Below are positions 41,241-56,013 of a DNA stretch of 64,000 bases, piece after piece. Source of the stretch: Seriola aureovittata (taxonomy: Eukaryota > Chordata > Actinopteri > Carangiformes > Carangidae); NCBI RefSeq assembly GCF_021018895.1, contig NC_079375.1, forward strand, positions 2,752,560 to 2,816,559, given 5' to 3'. The notes under the pieces were generated by a model that did not search any database, was not told where the DNA came from, and saw only the letters and a program-made list of their open reading frames with translations. The stretch's first letter is position 1. The number at the start of each line of letters is the position of its first letter. The position numbers were made by a program, and so were the translations under genes.

Positions 41241-43549
41241 TATGGACCTTTTAAGCAACCAAAAGCAAAAAAGACGACAGAGTGTTGATTTCAAATGAAT
41301 TTTTTTTTCATTCAGATGATTTGAACCAAAGCCTCCTCACTGCTTACTTTCTTACCTCTGCTGAGCCTCCATGATGTTTTTTCTTCATGATGTCTATATA
41401 ATGAATGGGTAGGTTGCCATTGGCTGTGTGTTCCACGCTCCATCAGTTTGGTCCTGACCTGATTTCGGGGCGGTGAAGACCACTGGAGCAAACTGAAGCT
41501 CTTCCTGCTCTTCATGACCTCGTGCTGCCGCAATTCTGTTAAAAGCCTCCAAATCCGTCCATCATTAGCAAAGCTCCGAGCTCTTCTCTGATTGTTTTTG
41601 TGGCTGGAAATGGGAGAGGTTCATTTCATAACATGTGATATCTCTATTTTGGGAGAAATGTTCCTCAATTTTACTTAAGACGGTTCATTTTCCCAACATA
41701 TCTGATTCACTCATGTTGTTTGGCCTCTGCACAGTGAATAAGCAACAATCCCTTAATTAACATGTCCCACTTCTGCTTCTGCAGCCAGAGAGAAATGACT
41801 GTTCGAAAGAGTTAACCACCCCTGCAACAGAGGAAGTGAAGTTGTCACAGCTCATAAAGGTGAGTGACAGGTGTCGGGGCAGGAGTCTGGGACTCAGAAT
41901 AAATACATTTAAAAAACCTCAGGGTGGAAAGTTCAAGATTTTTGGCTTCAAATTGTGTCGTGGAAGCTTAAACTAAATGAAAGCAGTCCCCAGCCCGAGT
42001 GCCTTCTTTACACAGTCATTACATTGTACTTCCTGCCTGAATGAACGTGCATTTAAACAAACCAATCAGTCTGAACATGAAGTGACACTTTGCCTTTATA
42101 GCAGCAGTTATTTTTTTGTTTTGAATTCAATCTCCATCACAGCAAATTACAGGTTGCACTCTGCTGAACAGTGAAAACAGTTCTCTATCTGTTCCACAGC
42201 TGTGCCAGTCTCTGCTTTATTACCTTCAACTGTCCGTCAGTGTCATGTGTGTCTCTCATTTATTAGTATTTTGGTTGTTTGCACAGAAAATGTGCAGGTT
42301 ACAAGAGTGTCTGTAACGCTGAGGTTCAGTCCTCATAGAAGAATATATGAACAACAAATGGCTCTTATCTATTTCCTGTCTCTTTTGGCTTGTTAATTAC
42401 ACCACAAACCAACTTCCTCTATAAACTCCTCAAGATGTCCGTGTTTGAACTGTTTTTTCACTGTGGTTCAGTTTAGTCATCTGCGACAGACTGTTTCATT
42501 TCACTGATTCGGAGCCACTTCTATCCATTGGAGACAGCGGACTGCGCCACCATCACCACTGCCACCACTGCCTCATTAAAGAGAGCGGCTGGCTCTGATC
42601 AAAGGAGAAAGTATTGTTATCCAGCAGACTTGTTCCCTGAGGTTTCACCTCTGCTGAGCACCGGCACAAAGCAGCTACACACTGTTGTAGGAAATCAGAC
42701 ATATACAGGAATATGTGTCATAGATATTATGACATTTTCAGGTGAAACTAGATATATCTTGCAATGTTTTATTCATTTTAGACCACAATTCAATTAATCA
42801 AAACTGAAATTTAACACAGAAGAAGCGATAACTTCCGAATTTAGTTTGTTTGACTAACACTAAATGAGAAAATCTATATAATGTTTTCTAACGCCATTCA
42901 TTTAAATCAGTAGTATTTACAAACGTAGGAATATGGTCACCCAATGATCACGCCACTTTCTGATGCTAAGTCATTGCACTTGCAAAATCATTGCATTTGG
43001 TGGACGATTAAAAAATTTTCATTACATATACACACATTTACATAAAGCTTTGTTCACTGTGGGATTCAGCGTCTTGTTCAAGGACACTCTGATGTGTGCA
43101 GGACCAACCCTAATTGCCATCTCTGCTACAGCCGCTGTCTATAACCAATAGTTTTGTTGGGCCTGGATATGAACAAAGGGACTTTATTGGGTTTTCCTAC
43201 CAGACCTGTACACCACTGAAAACAGTGTTACTATACGTCAGGGCTCGGCCTCTTCTCAGTATTTTATCCTCAGAGAGTGTTCGTCACTTCGGCAGCTGAA
43301 AAACAGTCACTCTGGAGAGCTGCCTCTGTGGATAATTCATTCATCATATGCACGCCAATCAAGAATCTTGCTCCTCTCAATGTATTAATTCCTCAACTTC
43401 AATAACAAGGTCACTGGCAACATCCGTGACGGAGAGCTTTGTACAATCACAGAGAGCAGCTGAATCACTCCAAGTGTGACTGTAATGGCTAAAAGACATG
43501 AGTGTAGAGGACTGTTAACTGAATGCAGAAAATTACATAGTAAAACTAC
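41241..43549. other. No gene recognised
   Basis: Frames at 41312-41533, 41977-42174, 42202-42396, 42528-42797 and 42963-43299 are short and domainless. 41780-41870 and 43330-43440 are non-repetitive, possibly conserved, but unsupported. No repeat family recognised. Confidence 0.4.
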
Positions 43550-44090
43550 ATTTACATATTGGACATGGTTGGTTAAATTGGTTAATTATAAAACTCCAGA
43601 TTAAGAATATTAACGCAAACAAGCATCAACATGAAATTTACAATTACATTTTCATAAAAGCAGGAATTTAGACTTGAATATATAGTTTTATATATATTGT
43701 GTTTGGCAATATAATATTATATACTTTGACAGTAAAATATGATCAGAGTGTCAAAATCTGGTCAGAAGTGAAAATATTGTGTGTATATATGTATATTCTA
43801 AAAATAATCATTTCTGAATGATAATCAAATAATAAAAAGCTAATGTCAGAATTTTCAAGGATGGAACCAGCAAGTTAGTCATTTTTGTTTTTGAAAAATT
43901 CATAAAAAATAATAAATTTATTATTTAAAAAATCCTGTTCACAAATGATGAATCAAGTATTTTCTTCAACAATTGTAAGTAAAAATAATAAATGTGCTGT
44001 TTATTTTTTTTAAATGATCATAAATGGTCTGTTGAGACATTATCATCAAAGAAATAGTTAACAAATTTATTTTATTTGTGTGAGTGAAAT
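43550..44090. other. Strongly AT-rich block
   Basis: Long AT-rich run with many ATAAA and TATATA words. No gene or repeat recognised. Confidence 0.5.
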
Positions 44091-44585
44091 ACGAAGATTG
44101 ACACCACTCTTATGTCTGCGTTTGGGCCTGGACGTGATTAGCCTAGCTTAGCATAAAGACTGGGAGCTGGGGGAAACAGTTAGAAGTTAGAGTTGTCAGC
44201 CACAACACACAGACATGATAATAACTGATCTCTATATCTCACTCCCAGAAGGAGAGCAAATAGGTTTAATTCCCAAAATGTGGTACTATTCCTTGAAGGA
44301 GACACGGCAGTCCAGTTGCTAAACACTTTTACAAAGATCTTGTAATCTGTTATCAATTCTCCGGCAGTTGTTTACACCACCTTCCTTAATGTGAAGCGTT
44401 CAGTCAAATCCTCACACTGATGAAGACAGAGAAGTAGAACTCAAATCTGTGAAGTCAAATTGCTTGTCGAGGAGGTCATAGAACCCGTCTTGGCGAGAAC
44501 CCTGATGGCGAACAAGATAGTAGACAGTTCTGCGCAGATAGCAGCTGTCCTAATTAGATCAGACGCTTCCTCCTCTGCTTCCTTA
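44091..44585. other. No feature recognised
   Basis: Unremarkable sequence with no supported gene. Confidence 0.35.
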
Positions 44586-45065
44586 CTTCATTGTTTTGGT
44601 GTCTCTAATTAAAGAAGTGACATTTGAAACAAACCCTCAGGTTGCTGGAGAACTCAGACTCCATACTCTATCTCCTCCCTGGCTTCACTGGACATGTCTT
44701 TCTCCGTGTGGCCGCCGTTACCGACAGTGTGTATCAATCACTGGGCCCCCGGCCTCTGGTCTTCCCCTGGGTCTCTTCGCTGCAGCCTGATGGTGAATGT
44801 CAGATGGTCCAGTAATGAGTTGTTATTGTGCCAGTCGATGTATGTGCGCCTCCCCAATGATCTTGGGTCACTGCAAGGATAATGTACCATTGATTCTGTG
44901 ATCGATGGCTAACATGAGGAGCCAAGGGGGTCGTCGAGCCAGGCGTCGAAGCCCGTTGTGCTGTTTGTAATGTGTTCGCAGCCTTCGGGATGCATACCAA
45001 ACATGACATTGGCTTTGATGCTCTCTGTTCCCCTGATCTGAGGGTGAGCGGGTGAGATGACACAG
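44586..45065. other. GC-richer block with frames on several phases, status unclear
   Basis: Open in three plus-strand phases (44596-44882) and in the minus strand (44800-45181). No phase gives a recognisable domain, so a coding exon is not supported. AATGATCTTGGGTCACTGCA and CATTGATTCTGTGATCGATG are non-repetitive. It could be conserved non-coding DNA. Confidence 0.25.
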
Positions 45066-47139
<2,074 letters not shown>

Positions 47140-47430
47140 TGGGCTCGCTGCCTCGGCTGTGAGATGTGAATTTCTCTGCAGGATGATCGATTGTTGTCTG
47201 TCAGCAGGAGCTGACACTCAGCTCAACAACAGAATATCAAGTTGAAAAATCTGCAACAGGAAATATTAGCGCACTGCTATGGCCTGATAAACGACGACCG
47301 GGCTCCGTGTTGTTCTTCCTCTCTGCACAAACCTTTTTTATCAAAGCGGGAGTTAGTTCATTCACTGTGACAAGAGATGTGCACACTGAGGTTGACCTTT
47401 CTGTTGTGTGTCGTCGTGACAAATGTGACC
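47140..47430. promoter_or_regulatory. Candidate conserved non-coding block
   Basis: Non-repetitive. GGATGATCGATTGTTGTCTG (SOX-like ATTGTT), ATATTAGCGCACTGCTATGG, CCTGATAAACGACGACCGGG and TTTTATCAAAGCGGGAG (TCF-like ATCAAAG). Opposing short frames lack domains. Confidence 0.28.
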
Positions 47431-48929
47431 TCGCCTCAAACTTTGAGCTGCATCAGCAAACAGCTAAAGAGGCAACTTACACCGACAAAATGTCACCACA
47501 TTATACTTGAAGTGTTGTTGAAATCACCGTAAACAAATGAGACCTTTAGTGAAAAGATATCAACACGACTGAGGTAAAAATCAGACAAGAATTAAGTTAA
47601 AATCAGCAAACTTTTTTGTAAAAGTCTGATAATAAAAACACAGAAAACATTTTCGTAGATCTTCAGCTTCTCTAATGGTGAGTTCAGAGATATCTGTTTT
47701 ATCTCTGCATGCTATATGGCATTATGGCAAAACACAGTCAGAACAACAGTGTATTCATGCACAGTATGTTCATAAACCTTTTCTTAACAATACTGAAAAA
47801 GACGATCGTCTCTTCTTTGCTCAGTGTTTTTTTGTCTTCTGTCCTGTAATGGAATAAAAGCCGGTGGGGGCTGGGAGGCGTTCGGATGTCAACCCGGTGT
47901 GGCCACTGACCCATGGCCTGTGTCAGTAAACACATCATCCTCAATCAGCCCCGCTGTCACCGCGCTCAGGTCAGCTACAGTATTCATCAGCCTCACTCTG
48001 CTGCCGCTGATACCGAGACAAAAGTCTGACGTCTCACAGAACAGCGACGGAGAAGGGGGAAAATGAAGGGTGAACAGTGGATGTAAAACCTTTTGGTTCC
48101 ATCAGGAAGCGAAAAAACATCACACCACTCAGGAGCAATCAGGGCAAATTCACAATCAGCCACTAAAGAGGGACTGTTTCTCAAAAACGCAGAAAAGTAC
48201 AAAGATGTGACGGATTCAAACTCTCCTCATTCAAGATGAAGCCAAACTCCCTGTTTTACCGTCTTCAACATTTCTGCCTGCAGACACCTTATTATGGATT
48301 GTTAAAAAAAAGACACAGCTGAGGCTCATGGGTATTGTAGTATTCAGAGGCGCCCACCATGCCAAGTCCAGATGGCATTTGATGTTAGTTAAGTTAAGCT
48401 GCAATCAGTCAGGAAATCTCATAAAGATCAAGGTGTCTTTCACAAGAGTGACGTGGGAACAAGTTACACACAAGATCATAACAAGACAAATGACTTTATA
48501 TTAAAACATATTTTCTGGGACGCAGTTATATATTATAGTTTGAGTATTCAGCAACAAAGTAAACATGAAATTTGATAATCAATCAAAACAGACCAGGGCT
48601 GCACAATTGAATAAGCACTGAGCATGCTGGGATACGTTATGCACTTTAATGCATTTTTGTAGAGGTAGTTTGTTTTTCTTCCCTTCTGCCTCGCTGCCTC
48701 TGATGGTGAATATAAATACAGTGACGCTTCTATGCCAAACCTAGTATACTCCATACACTACTATCTGTATGGTGCCGGTCTGTGTCTGCATTTGATCAAG
48801 AGCGTATTGGTTTGGTTTTGCTGACTGTGTTTTACTGCCCTTGGTTCATTATGTCTCTGTGCCAGTGGCAGCCAGAGAGAGGCCTGTGGTTTTCAGGTTG
48901 TCCGACAACAACTTTTTTTCTTGGCACTT
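47431..48929. other. No gene recognised
   Basis: Many short frames on both strands, none with domains. CTCATGGGTATTGTAGTATT at 48326-48345 resembles a motif recurring in dispersed fish repeats (compare TCTTGGGTGTTGTAGTATTT at 2180). Otherwise unremarkable. Confidence 0.4.
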
Positions 48930-49140
48930 GGCACAAACATTCACTTGGACTCAAGGATGACCTGCTTAGATTTTGGTGGTCAAAGGTCAAAGGTCATTAT
49001 GACCTCACAAAACATCTTTTAGCCATTACTTAAGACTTCACACATCAATTATAACGAAATTTCACACAGATGGTTCATATTTTCTATGACCCTGGATAAA
49101 CAGGGATGTAACCTGAAACTAGTCTGAGTGGAGGAAGAAG
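48930..49140 (+). repeat. Family D repeat with triple half-site and perfect palindrome
   Basis: TGGTCA (48977-48982), A, AGGTCA (48984-48989), A, AGGTCA (48991-48996), TTA, TGACCT (49000-49005): two successive DR1 spacings and one perfect AGGTCAnnnTGACCT. Flanks CACTTGGACTCAAGGATGAC and GATAAACAGGGATGTAACCT are shared with 32400. Confidence 0.82.
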
Positions 49141-49679
49141 ACAACCACCAGGAGGTCATTCTAGTTTTTTCGTTCTTTTAACAGTGCATTGGCTTTTATT
49201 TTGGCGCTGCTGGTTTCCTGTCAAGCTGTATGTTGTGTAATTCTTCTGTTTATTGATAACGTGTTTAACAATGACATTTTACTTTTTTTTTTTCCACAAA
49301 AAGTCTGTGATATCGCACATGTATAAACACACACACACACACACACACACACACGTATGATAATGAAGGTGTTGAGGTGACGACGAGGATGAGTGAGGAG
49401 TTTATTCTTGGTAAGCGGGTGGTTGTGGGTGGAGGCTGGGAGGAGGAGGTCTGTTCCCATCAGGCCCTGAAAAGTAACTGGGGTGTGAAACAGAATTACA
49501 GGATCAGTTCTGCTAATGCTTCAATCAGAATAAATGAGTCTGATGCACTGTGCAGGTTTGTCGACCAGTTCACAGGTGATGAATAAAAACGGTTTTTATT
49601 GTTTGTGGTGGAAAATAAAAACCTTTCAAAAAAACATCACTTAGCAGTAAAAAAATACTGTTTATTTTTGTCCCGCAGT
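49141..49679. other. No gene recognised; AC microsatellite at 49327-49353
   Basis: AC repeat of about 27 bp. Frames through it are artefactual. Confidence 0.5.
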
Positions 49680-49890
49680 CATTTCAAGGTGGAGTGATTT
49701 TAACATTACCTGTGCTGGTCAGGGAGTGGGTACTGGGGTAATTTGTCACCCCCAACCCAGTAATAATTACAGCTGCAATTACCCACTGTTTTCCTGTGAA
49801 TTTACTGCTCCTACTATAATTTATAAACCATTTGGAGCAACGTCCTTGTATTTGCAAGTGGATTTATAATTATTTCCAGCGGGGAGAGCT
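49680..49890. promoter_or_regulatory. Candidate conserved non-coding block
   Basis: Non-repetitive. CCCAGTAATAATTACAGCTG followed by CAATTACCCACTG (paired homeodomain-type cores around 49757-49787), then TATAATTTATAAACCATTTG. No coding frame. By texture one of the best conserved-element candidates here. Confidence 0.32.
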
Positions 49891-51764
49891 ACTCATGCTT
49901 CTGTTTTATTTATTTATTTTTCATCATCTTAGTGTGATATTTGAATGTCAGGTGAAAGTGAAGGAAGTAACAAATTGTTTCTGCTAGTGTGGAAACATGC
50001 TAACGCTAACATACAGGCCTTATTGGGAACCTAGAAGACGACAAAAAGAAGTAAAACCACCAACACAACATAAAACTCTGACTGTTGTGATCTGAGCTGC
50101 AGGTTTTATCTGCTGAGCCACAGTGTTTTTTCATATATTAGTTTACACTAGGACAAATTTGCACGATTAAAAGTACTCGCATTATCTATTATAAGTTCCT
50201 GTTTGTAATGCACCAATGGCTGCACAGACAACTATCCCTGGATCACTGTGATACTGAAGAAAGTTCTGAAACCTCATTGTATATGTGGAGGTTTTATTCT
50301 CGATGGACATCAGAGATAAAGATATACAGGGGAAGTCAACGTCGCACTGAATGAAATGTTTCATGTCTGTGTATTTAGATTTGACCTATGGAACTTTATA
50401 TTGTATAAGATAAAAAACAGAATTCAGTATTTATAAAAATTCTAATTTAAACAGTTTAAAGAGTCATTGTGAACTTTTGTATTAAATTCTGTATTAAACC
50501 AGCCCCTTAAACAAAAAGCTGTGAACATTTGACTGAAATGTTCAGTCTCAACACAATTGCGACCCGACAAATATATGATTTAACAAAATATTCTGAAACA
50601 TTTATAGAAAATCTGGTTGCAATTATGTGTCGTACAAAAACGTGTTTGATGCTGACGTTTAGGAATATAAAAATGTAATTAGTTTGAGACACGTCGAATA
50701 TTTAGATCAAACAAACAAAAATCTGGAATATTTATATATATATTTATTTATTTATTCAATATATATATATATATCTGATTCTCTCCTCGGTTAAAATAAA
50801 AAAAAAAATAAATAAATAAAATAAAAGTCCTGCTCATTATTTTAGAACTCAGTAAATTAAAAATCTTTAGTTTTTATACAAAAGTTTGTAAAAAATGTCC
50901 AATATTGGAACGTTTTACTCATCTCAAACGTACTGCACTGTGCCGCCGACTGTTTAGATAAAGCAGAGTGAAGGAGCCAAATCCCTGATGCTGCAGTCTG
51001 TGCGTTATCTGGACAGAGATCTACCAGGTCACTGTCTATTTCTGTACACAGGACCAGAGCTGAGCGTCTAGACAGTCTACTGACTCCCTCTGCTCCGTCT
51101 CTCTCAGGAACAAACTAAAATATCACCCTCACCGCCTCCACTTCAGAGCGTACCTAAAAATAAGAGCACTTTTCACTTTTTTCTTGTTTCTAAAATCGGT
51201 TCCCAAGACATGTTTGGAGAAATGATTAGTGAACCTGAATAAAAACTAGCTGAGGCGCGCTAGAGACAAGTTAAACCTTTTCTACCCTACAGCACTTTGC
51301 TTTGTTGAATATAAGGAAAAAAAAAATTCTCAAGAGTCAAATTGAGAAATCACTTATTTGACTTCTTCACTTCTGCAGAATTACAAAAAAGTGACTATGG
51401 AAAAAAAAAAGAAAAAATTTGGAAAGTTCCTGTTCGACATATTTATGACATTTTAACTGTTTTATTTTTTTATTTTGCATAGTTTTAAGATATTTAAGGA
51501 CAAAGTATTATTTTTTTTCCTACAGCAGCAGGTCAAGTATTGTTTAAAAGTTTAAAAGTTTAAAAGCAAATTGCCTTTAAGTGCTGAACAAAATATGTAA
51601 TTACAAATGTACGGTGGCCATAAAGTGCAAATCAAACGACAAAGCAGAAAACACAACATTCACTTCTACTGGAAGAGGCAGGACCTAACCTGCCGTTGAC
51701 GAGGGTCGTCACCGATTGGACAAACGCGCAGTCCGTCTTTTTAACAGGAAGTAGAGGCTGCTTT
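49891..51764. other. No gene recognised, AT-rich
   Basis: Long AT-rich stretch with an AT/TTTA simple repeat at 50732-50776 and A tracts near 50800-50825 and 51395-51412. No repeat family recognised. Confidence 0.5.
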
Positions 51765-52090
51765 CAGATGTAAACATGAGCACTGCCAACAACACCTCCT
51801 CCACCCTGAACAACCATGCAGGTACCATACCCTCTGATACGACCTAAACACATGGACTGTACGGAGAGCGGCGTGCCTACCTTCGTCGCCACGGTTACTA
51901 GAACAACTGTCGTGGCTTGGTGATGCTTAGGAAAAGATGAAGATAGGTGATTTGAGTTCAAATAAGCACTTCCTTAACATTAGATGATCTTTGTTGTCAT
52001 GGTTACAATAATAACAACAAACGGTCATGGACAATAGAAACAATGTAAACAGCTACTTTCGCATGGGAATGGAACGTGGACTTTGTCTCT
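51765..52090 (-). repeat. Family G dispersed repeat
   Basis: On the minus strand GGAATGG...AGTAGCTGTTTACATTGTTT, GTTATTATTGTAACCATGAC, CTTTTCCTAAGCATCACCAA and GGTCGTATCAGAGGGTATGG occur in the order of 29035. Confidence 0.75.
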
Positions 52091-52135
52091 CTAAACTACG
52101 TCACTGCAGATTTCGTAAACACAAACACATGATTG

Positions 52136-52511
52136 TGTCACGGTCTGCTGGGTTCATTTCATGGTCAGTTTGTTGATCAGGTTTAAGGTGCTAAGGACCC
52201 AAATACAGACAAACAAATGGTTGTTGGTGGAAAACTTCACAAAGGCAAACAGACCAACTGACAAACACAACTGGGAGCACAGAGACTAAATACACACAAG
52301 GGGAGCAGGTAACAAGACACAGGTGAAAGATATTAGGGTGGGGCAGACAATCACCAAGGAAGAAACAGGACAGAGACAGGAAGTAAAACAACTATGGATA
52401 CACACAAAAAAAAATACTTCAAAATAAAACAGGCAGTCAACAAAAATCCAAACTTAAAGTCCAAACTAAGTAAAAAGAAAGAGTCGGTAACAGGTTGTAG
52501 CCAAGATGACA
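52136..52511 (-). mobile_element. Family F solo-LTR-like copy
   Basis: On the minus strand begins TGTCATCTTGGC and ends GCAGACCGTGACA, giving 5-bp inverted ends TGTCA/TGACA and a 376-bp length. Contains ACTTCCTGTCTCTGTCCTG and a GTGTATTTAGTCTCTGTGCT promoter-like segment, both shared with the other F copies. No clear target duplication. Confidence 0.55.
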
Positions 52512-53916
52512 CAAACACACACAGACCTTATATAATATAACACTGTGACAGACCTACATACTTGTTTTAAACAATTTTGTAGTCGTCAAAAATGACATTA
52601 TATTTATTGTATTTATTGAAGTTACAGTTTTCAGGTAATGGTAGCTTGCACATGTAGTGCTCTCTTTTTGTTTGTTTGTTTGTTGTCTTTTTATTTTATT
52701 TGTTTTATACACACAGAAAGAAAACAAAAGGCATAATCAGGGATGAGAGGTGTTTTCCTCTGACAGGCTCGTGATAGATAAAACCCGCCTTTTTCATATT
52801 CAACAACTAATCGATGGGAAAAATGACGGTGACATAATAACAATCAATAGCTGTTGTGATTTCTGACTGACAAACAGCGATGATACTGCTGAGAGCTCTG
52901 GCTGCTGGAGTTAATGTTAAGATCTGCTGTCGGCCATTTATACTCAACAACTACAGTTACCTGCTGCTTGTGTTACCTGTGTGAAAACAATGTGATGAGC
53001 CTTTTTACGTCAGAGGGTTAGAGGGAGCTTCAAATAGAAAACTGTGGGAATTTAAAACTAATTCTGGGGTCAGACTTTAGCAAGCGCACTATTTTTTAAA
53101 AATGACTGGTACTCTCCATACAGGAAATGAAGGCAGGTGATGAAGCAGTGAGGCAGATCAGATTTTAATTTATTAAACTGATGATTAAAGCTGTATTAGA
53201 ACACAGTCGGATGCTTCACTTTACTGCACAAATATCCTGTGAAGCGACTTCAGTCACCACCACCTGTGTGTGATCACACATGGACCAAACATTTGAGGTG
53301 TTCACTGGTACTCTGTGTGTGTGTGTGTGTGTGTATATATGTGTGTACGTGTGTGTGTGAGTGTGTTTCTTCATCCTGGCTGTGGTTTAATCGTGAAGTG
53401 AAGCAGTGATTAAAATTCTGCAGTGACAGCTGGCTGGGAAAACTGTCCAGCAGCAGACGCAGTATTTACAGGTGTGACCTTGGTGTGTGTAGATTTATTC
53501 AGCAGAGGACGGAGTCAGTGTGCTGCATGACAAGACACAACTCATCCACACAGAGACTCAGTGTGTGTGGCTCAGTGGCTGCAGCATTGGAGTAAAGGTT
53601 TAATCCTAGCTAACTAAGATTTAATGTTAAACAACCTCTCATGTAAAGATCAAAGAAACACAGTTAATGGCTTAAAAGTTAAGAAGAAAATTCTTCATCC
53701 CCGTGAAAACATAGGACGTTGACACACAAATTAACTGTTTTTGTTTTACAGTGAACCTAATAAAAATATGAATCATAAAACTTTCAATTTTGCATTTCCC
53801 ACTCATGTTTAGATGGAAAAAGGTTTTATGGGGGTCAGTAAGCAGTGTACTGAGGCCAAACCTTTCTAAAATGCATCCTGGCTGGTTCCACTGTGGGTTT
53901 ATTAGTGATTTTAAGG
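52512..53916. other. No gene recognised; interrupted GT tract 53313-53365
   Basis: Ordinary sequence. The GT tract is broken by TATATATG and TACG. No repeat family recognised. Confidence 0.45.
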
Positions 53917-54400
53917 TCCCATATGGTATAAAGGCAGATGTCCATGTGTTGTTTGATTATAAAGCAGGTCTAGGTTCTATATTAATACTGTGAAAGTATC
54001 AAAGCCTCAGTCCACAGAGAAATGAACACTTCTGGAACTTTGTGATATCACAACAATGCAGCCCCAGTTCTCAACCACGCCCACACTCCGCCCACCTGGC
54101 CCATATGGGCGGGGCTTGGGGCGTGGCACATCCAACCTTGCAGGATTTGGTTTCTCTGAGTGTTTACCTGAAATCTGCTATATTTTTATTGGATCACTCA
54201 GAAAACAGTCAGCCAATCAGAAGAGAGGCTCAGAGCCTCCTCTCTTCTGATTGGCTCACCGACCTGTTGTTACTAGAGCTCCAGAGAGAAGCCTGAGAGA
54301 GGAGAAAACTGCACTGAGATGGTTTTTGGTTCTATAAACCACAAATATCTTCTTAGGGATCAACGCTTCAAATAAAACACAGGAGATGAGGAAGTGAAGT
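53917..54400 (+). repeat. Family A dispersed repeat with intact hairpin
   Basis: From AAGGTCCCATATGGTATAAA through the GATTATAAAGCAGGTCTAGG head to AATAAAACACAGGAGATGAG at the tail. The centre carries an extra CCCATATGGGCGGGGCTTGG segment resembling an inverted part of the CCCCGCCCA block. The hairpin lies at 54212-54255. Confidence 0.92.
54212..54255. repeat. Family A hairpin with opposed CCAAT boxes
   Basis: Arms GCCAATCAGAAGAGAGG (54212-54228) and CCTCTCTTCTGATTGGC (54239-54255) are perfect inverses around a 10-base loop. Confidence 0.93.
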
Positions 54401-54689
54401 GGAGTTTTAATTTTTTTTGTTAATGTTTCAAAGTTTTCCTTCTACTTCTCGGTGGTTGACACAACAGTCTAACTGTAAAACATTCAAAATAAACATATCA
54501 CAGATATGTTGGTGACTGCTCTGGGTGATATGTTGAAGAGAAAAATCTCCATGTGGCATAAATGCACATTTTTACTCCAAAAACACATTTTCCTAATATA
54601 AATAACAGAGTTGACTCCACAGCGAGCCAGAACCAGTGAGTCCTCACAGTTAACTTCTCAGGCTGCTGACTGTGTCTGATTCTCTCTCA
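54401..54689. other. No feature recognised
   Basis: AT-rich spacer without recognisable features. Confidence 0.35.
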
Positions 54690-54850
54690 GCTGCTCTGGC
54701 ACATTGTTCCTCGTGCAGCCGAAGCCGTTAATTATGGCAGCCAGTTCACAGTTTCGATAGCAGTGCTTTGGCGCTCTGCGACATCCCAACTGTCAGTTTA
54801 ATCATAGAGCAGCGTCGACGACAGCGACTGCGCCGGGCTGGCTCTGCCTC
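54690..54850. promoter_or_regulatory. Candidate conserved non-coding block
   Basis: Non-repetitive, balanced-GC. GCAGCCGAAGCCGTTAATTA followed by TGGCAGCCAG, then CATCCCAACTGTCAGTTTAA. Inference from texture. Confidence 0.27.
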
Positions 54851-55099
54851 GCCTCATCCCACGCTGCAAAAAATATCCACAAGGAAAAGTCACCACACCT
54901 GCTGTTGCTCAACCTCTTCCACTCACAGTTTCAAAGGTTAGGCCTGTTATTATATATGTTCTGCAATATAAAAATATTAATTTTATTAAGTCATCTCTGC
55001 CTAAAATGTAAAAAATTTAATTAATTAATTTTAAGAATCTTCTTCTGTTGAGACAAGAGAAAAAAAGTCTGCACAAGAATCGAGAAAAATAGCTAATTA
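54851..55099. other. No feature recognised
   Basis: AT-rich spacer without recognisable features. Confidence 0.35.
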
Positions 55100-55290
55100 A
55101 ATCTGGGCCATACTCGGGCCCCACGCTTGTTTTATTCTGGCACAGTATACGCCTGGTGCCACAGCCCGAATCTGGCCCATTCACAGCATGATTTTTCATA
55201 GCTACTTCCACATCTGGACCAACTCCAGCACATACACAGAAAATCTGGGAATTATATGGGCCAGACTTGGGCCTAGGATCCAGGCATATG
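55100..55290. repeat. GGGCCA-rich degenerate repeat
   Basis: Repeated loose words CTGGGCCATACTCGGGCC, CCCGAATCTGGCCCATTC and ATGGGCCAGACTTGGGCC indicate an old array built on a GGGCCAGA-type unit, a pattern I recall as common in teleost introns. Confidence 0.5.
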
Positions 55291-56013
55291 TTGGGCATGA
55301 GGTTCAGAGTTCACATAATGTAATATTACCACTTGATTTAGGTCAATAAAATTTAAGGGACTAAATGTCAGACAGAGGCTTGATAAGGAAATTTGGTCTT
55401 TTGCAGGCCCTTACAGTGACACTGAGGACACCTCAGCCTCGTGCAGATGGATTAGAAGATCTCTGGTTGAATCAGACTTTTCTTGCAGCGTGGAGGATGA
55501 CTAGGAGCCGACAAGTCATTTCATCCGGTGGTGTTCTTGGTTTCCAAAAACAAACACACATCCCTGTTACAGCATGACGTCATCAAGTGCAGCACGACTT
55601 AGTACGAAGCAAGCAGTATAAACAGATAGACATGATGGAGTTTCATTCATTCATTCAGCTGCAGCTGCCTGGTAAAGCTTCCAGATGTGTGTCCAGATTC
55701 AAGTTATATATTACTGGCTGTACAGCATTTAACTGACTATATTTCAGTGGGAAGCAGAAAACACTAGCACGAGCTAGAAGGCTATAGGCTAAAGTCCACC
55801 ACTTCAGTCCAGACTAAACATCTCAGCCAATAGTATGTTTTTTAGTGTGTTTTAACTTGGATATTTGAGCTCTACTGTGCAGCATGACTGCGGACTCTTA
55901 GAAGAAACACACGTCGACATCATCACAAATTTCAAGAAAAGTATGAGCAACCTCGACTTCTGCAAACACTTCTTAACACTTCTTCTGTCTGTATGCTGCA
56001 TGGAGTCAAATGG
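55291..56013. other. No gene recognised
   Basis: Unremarkable sequence; a short plus-strand frame at 55365-55577 has no domain. Confidence 0.4.
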
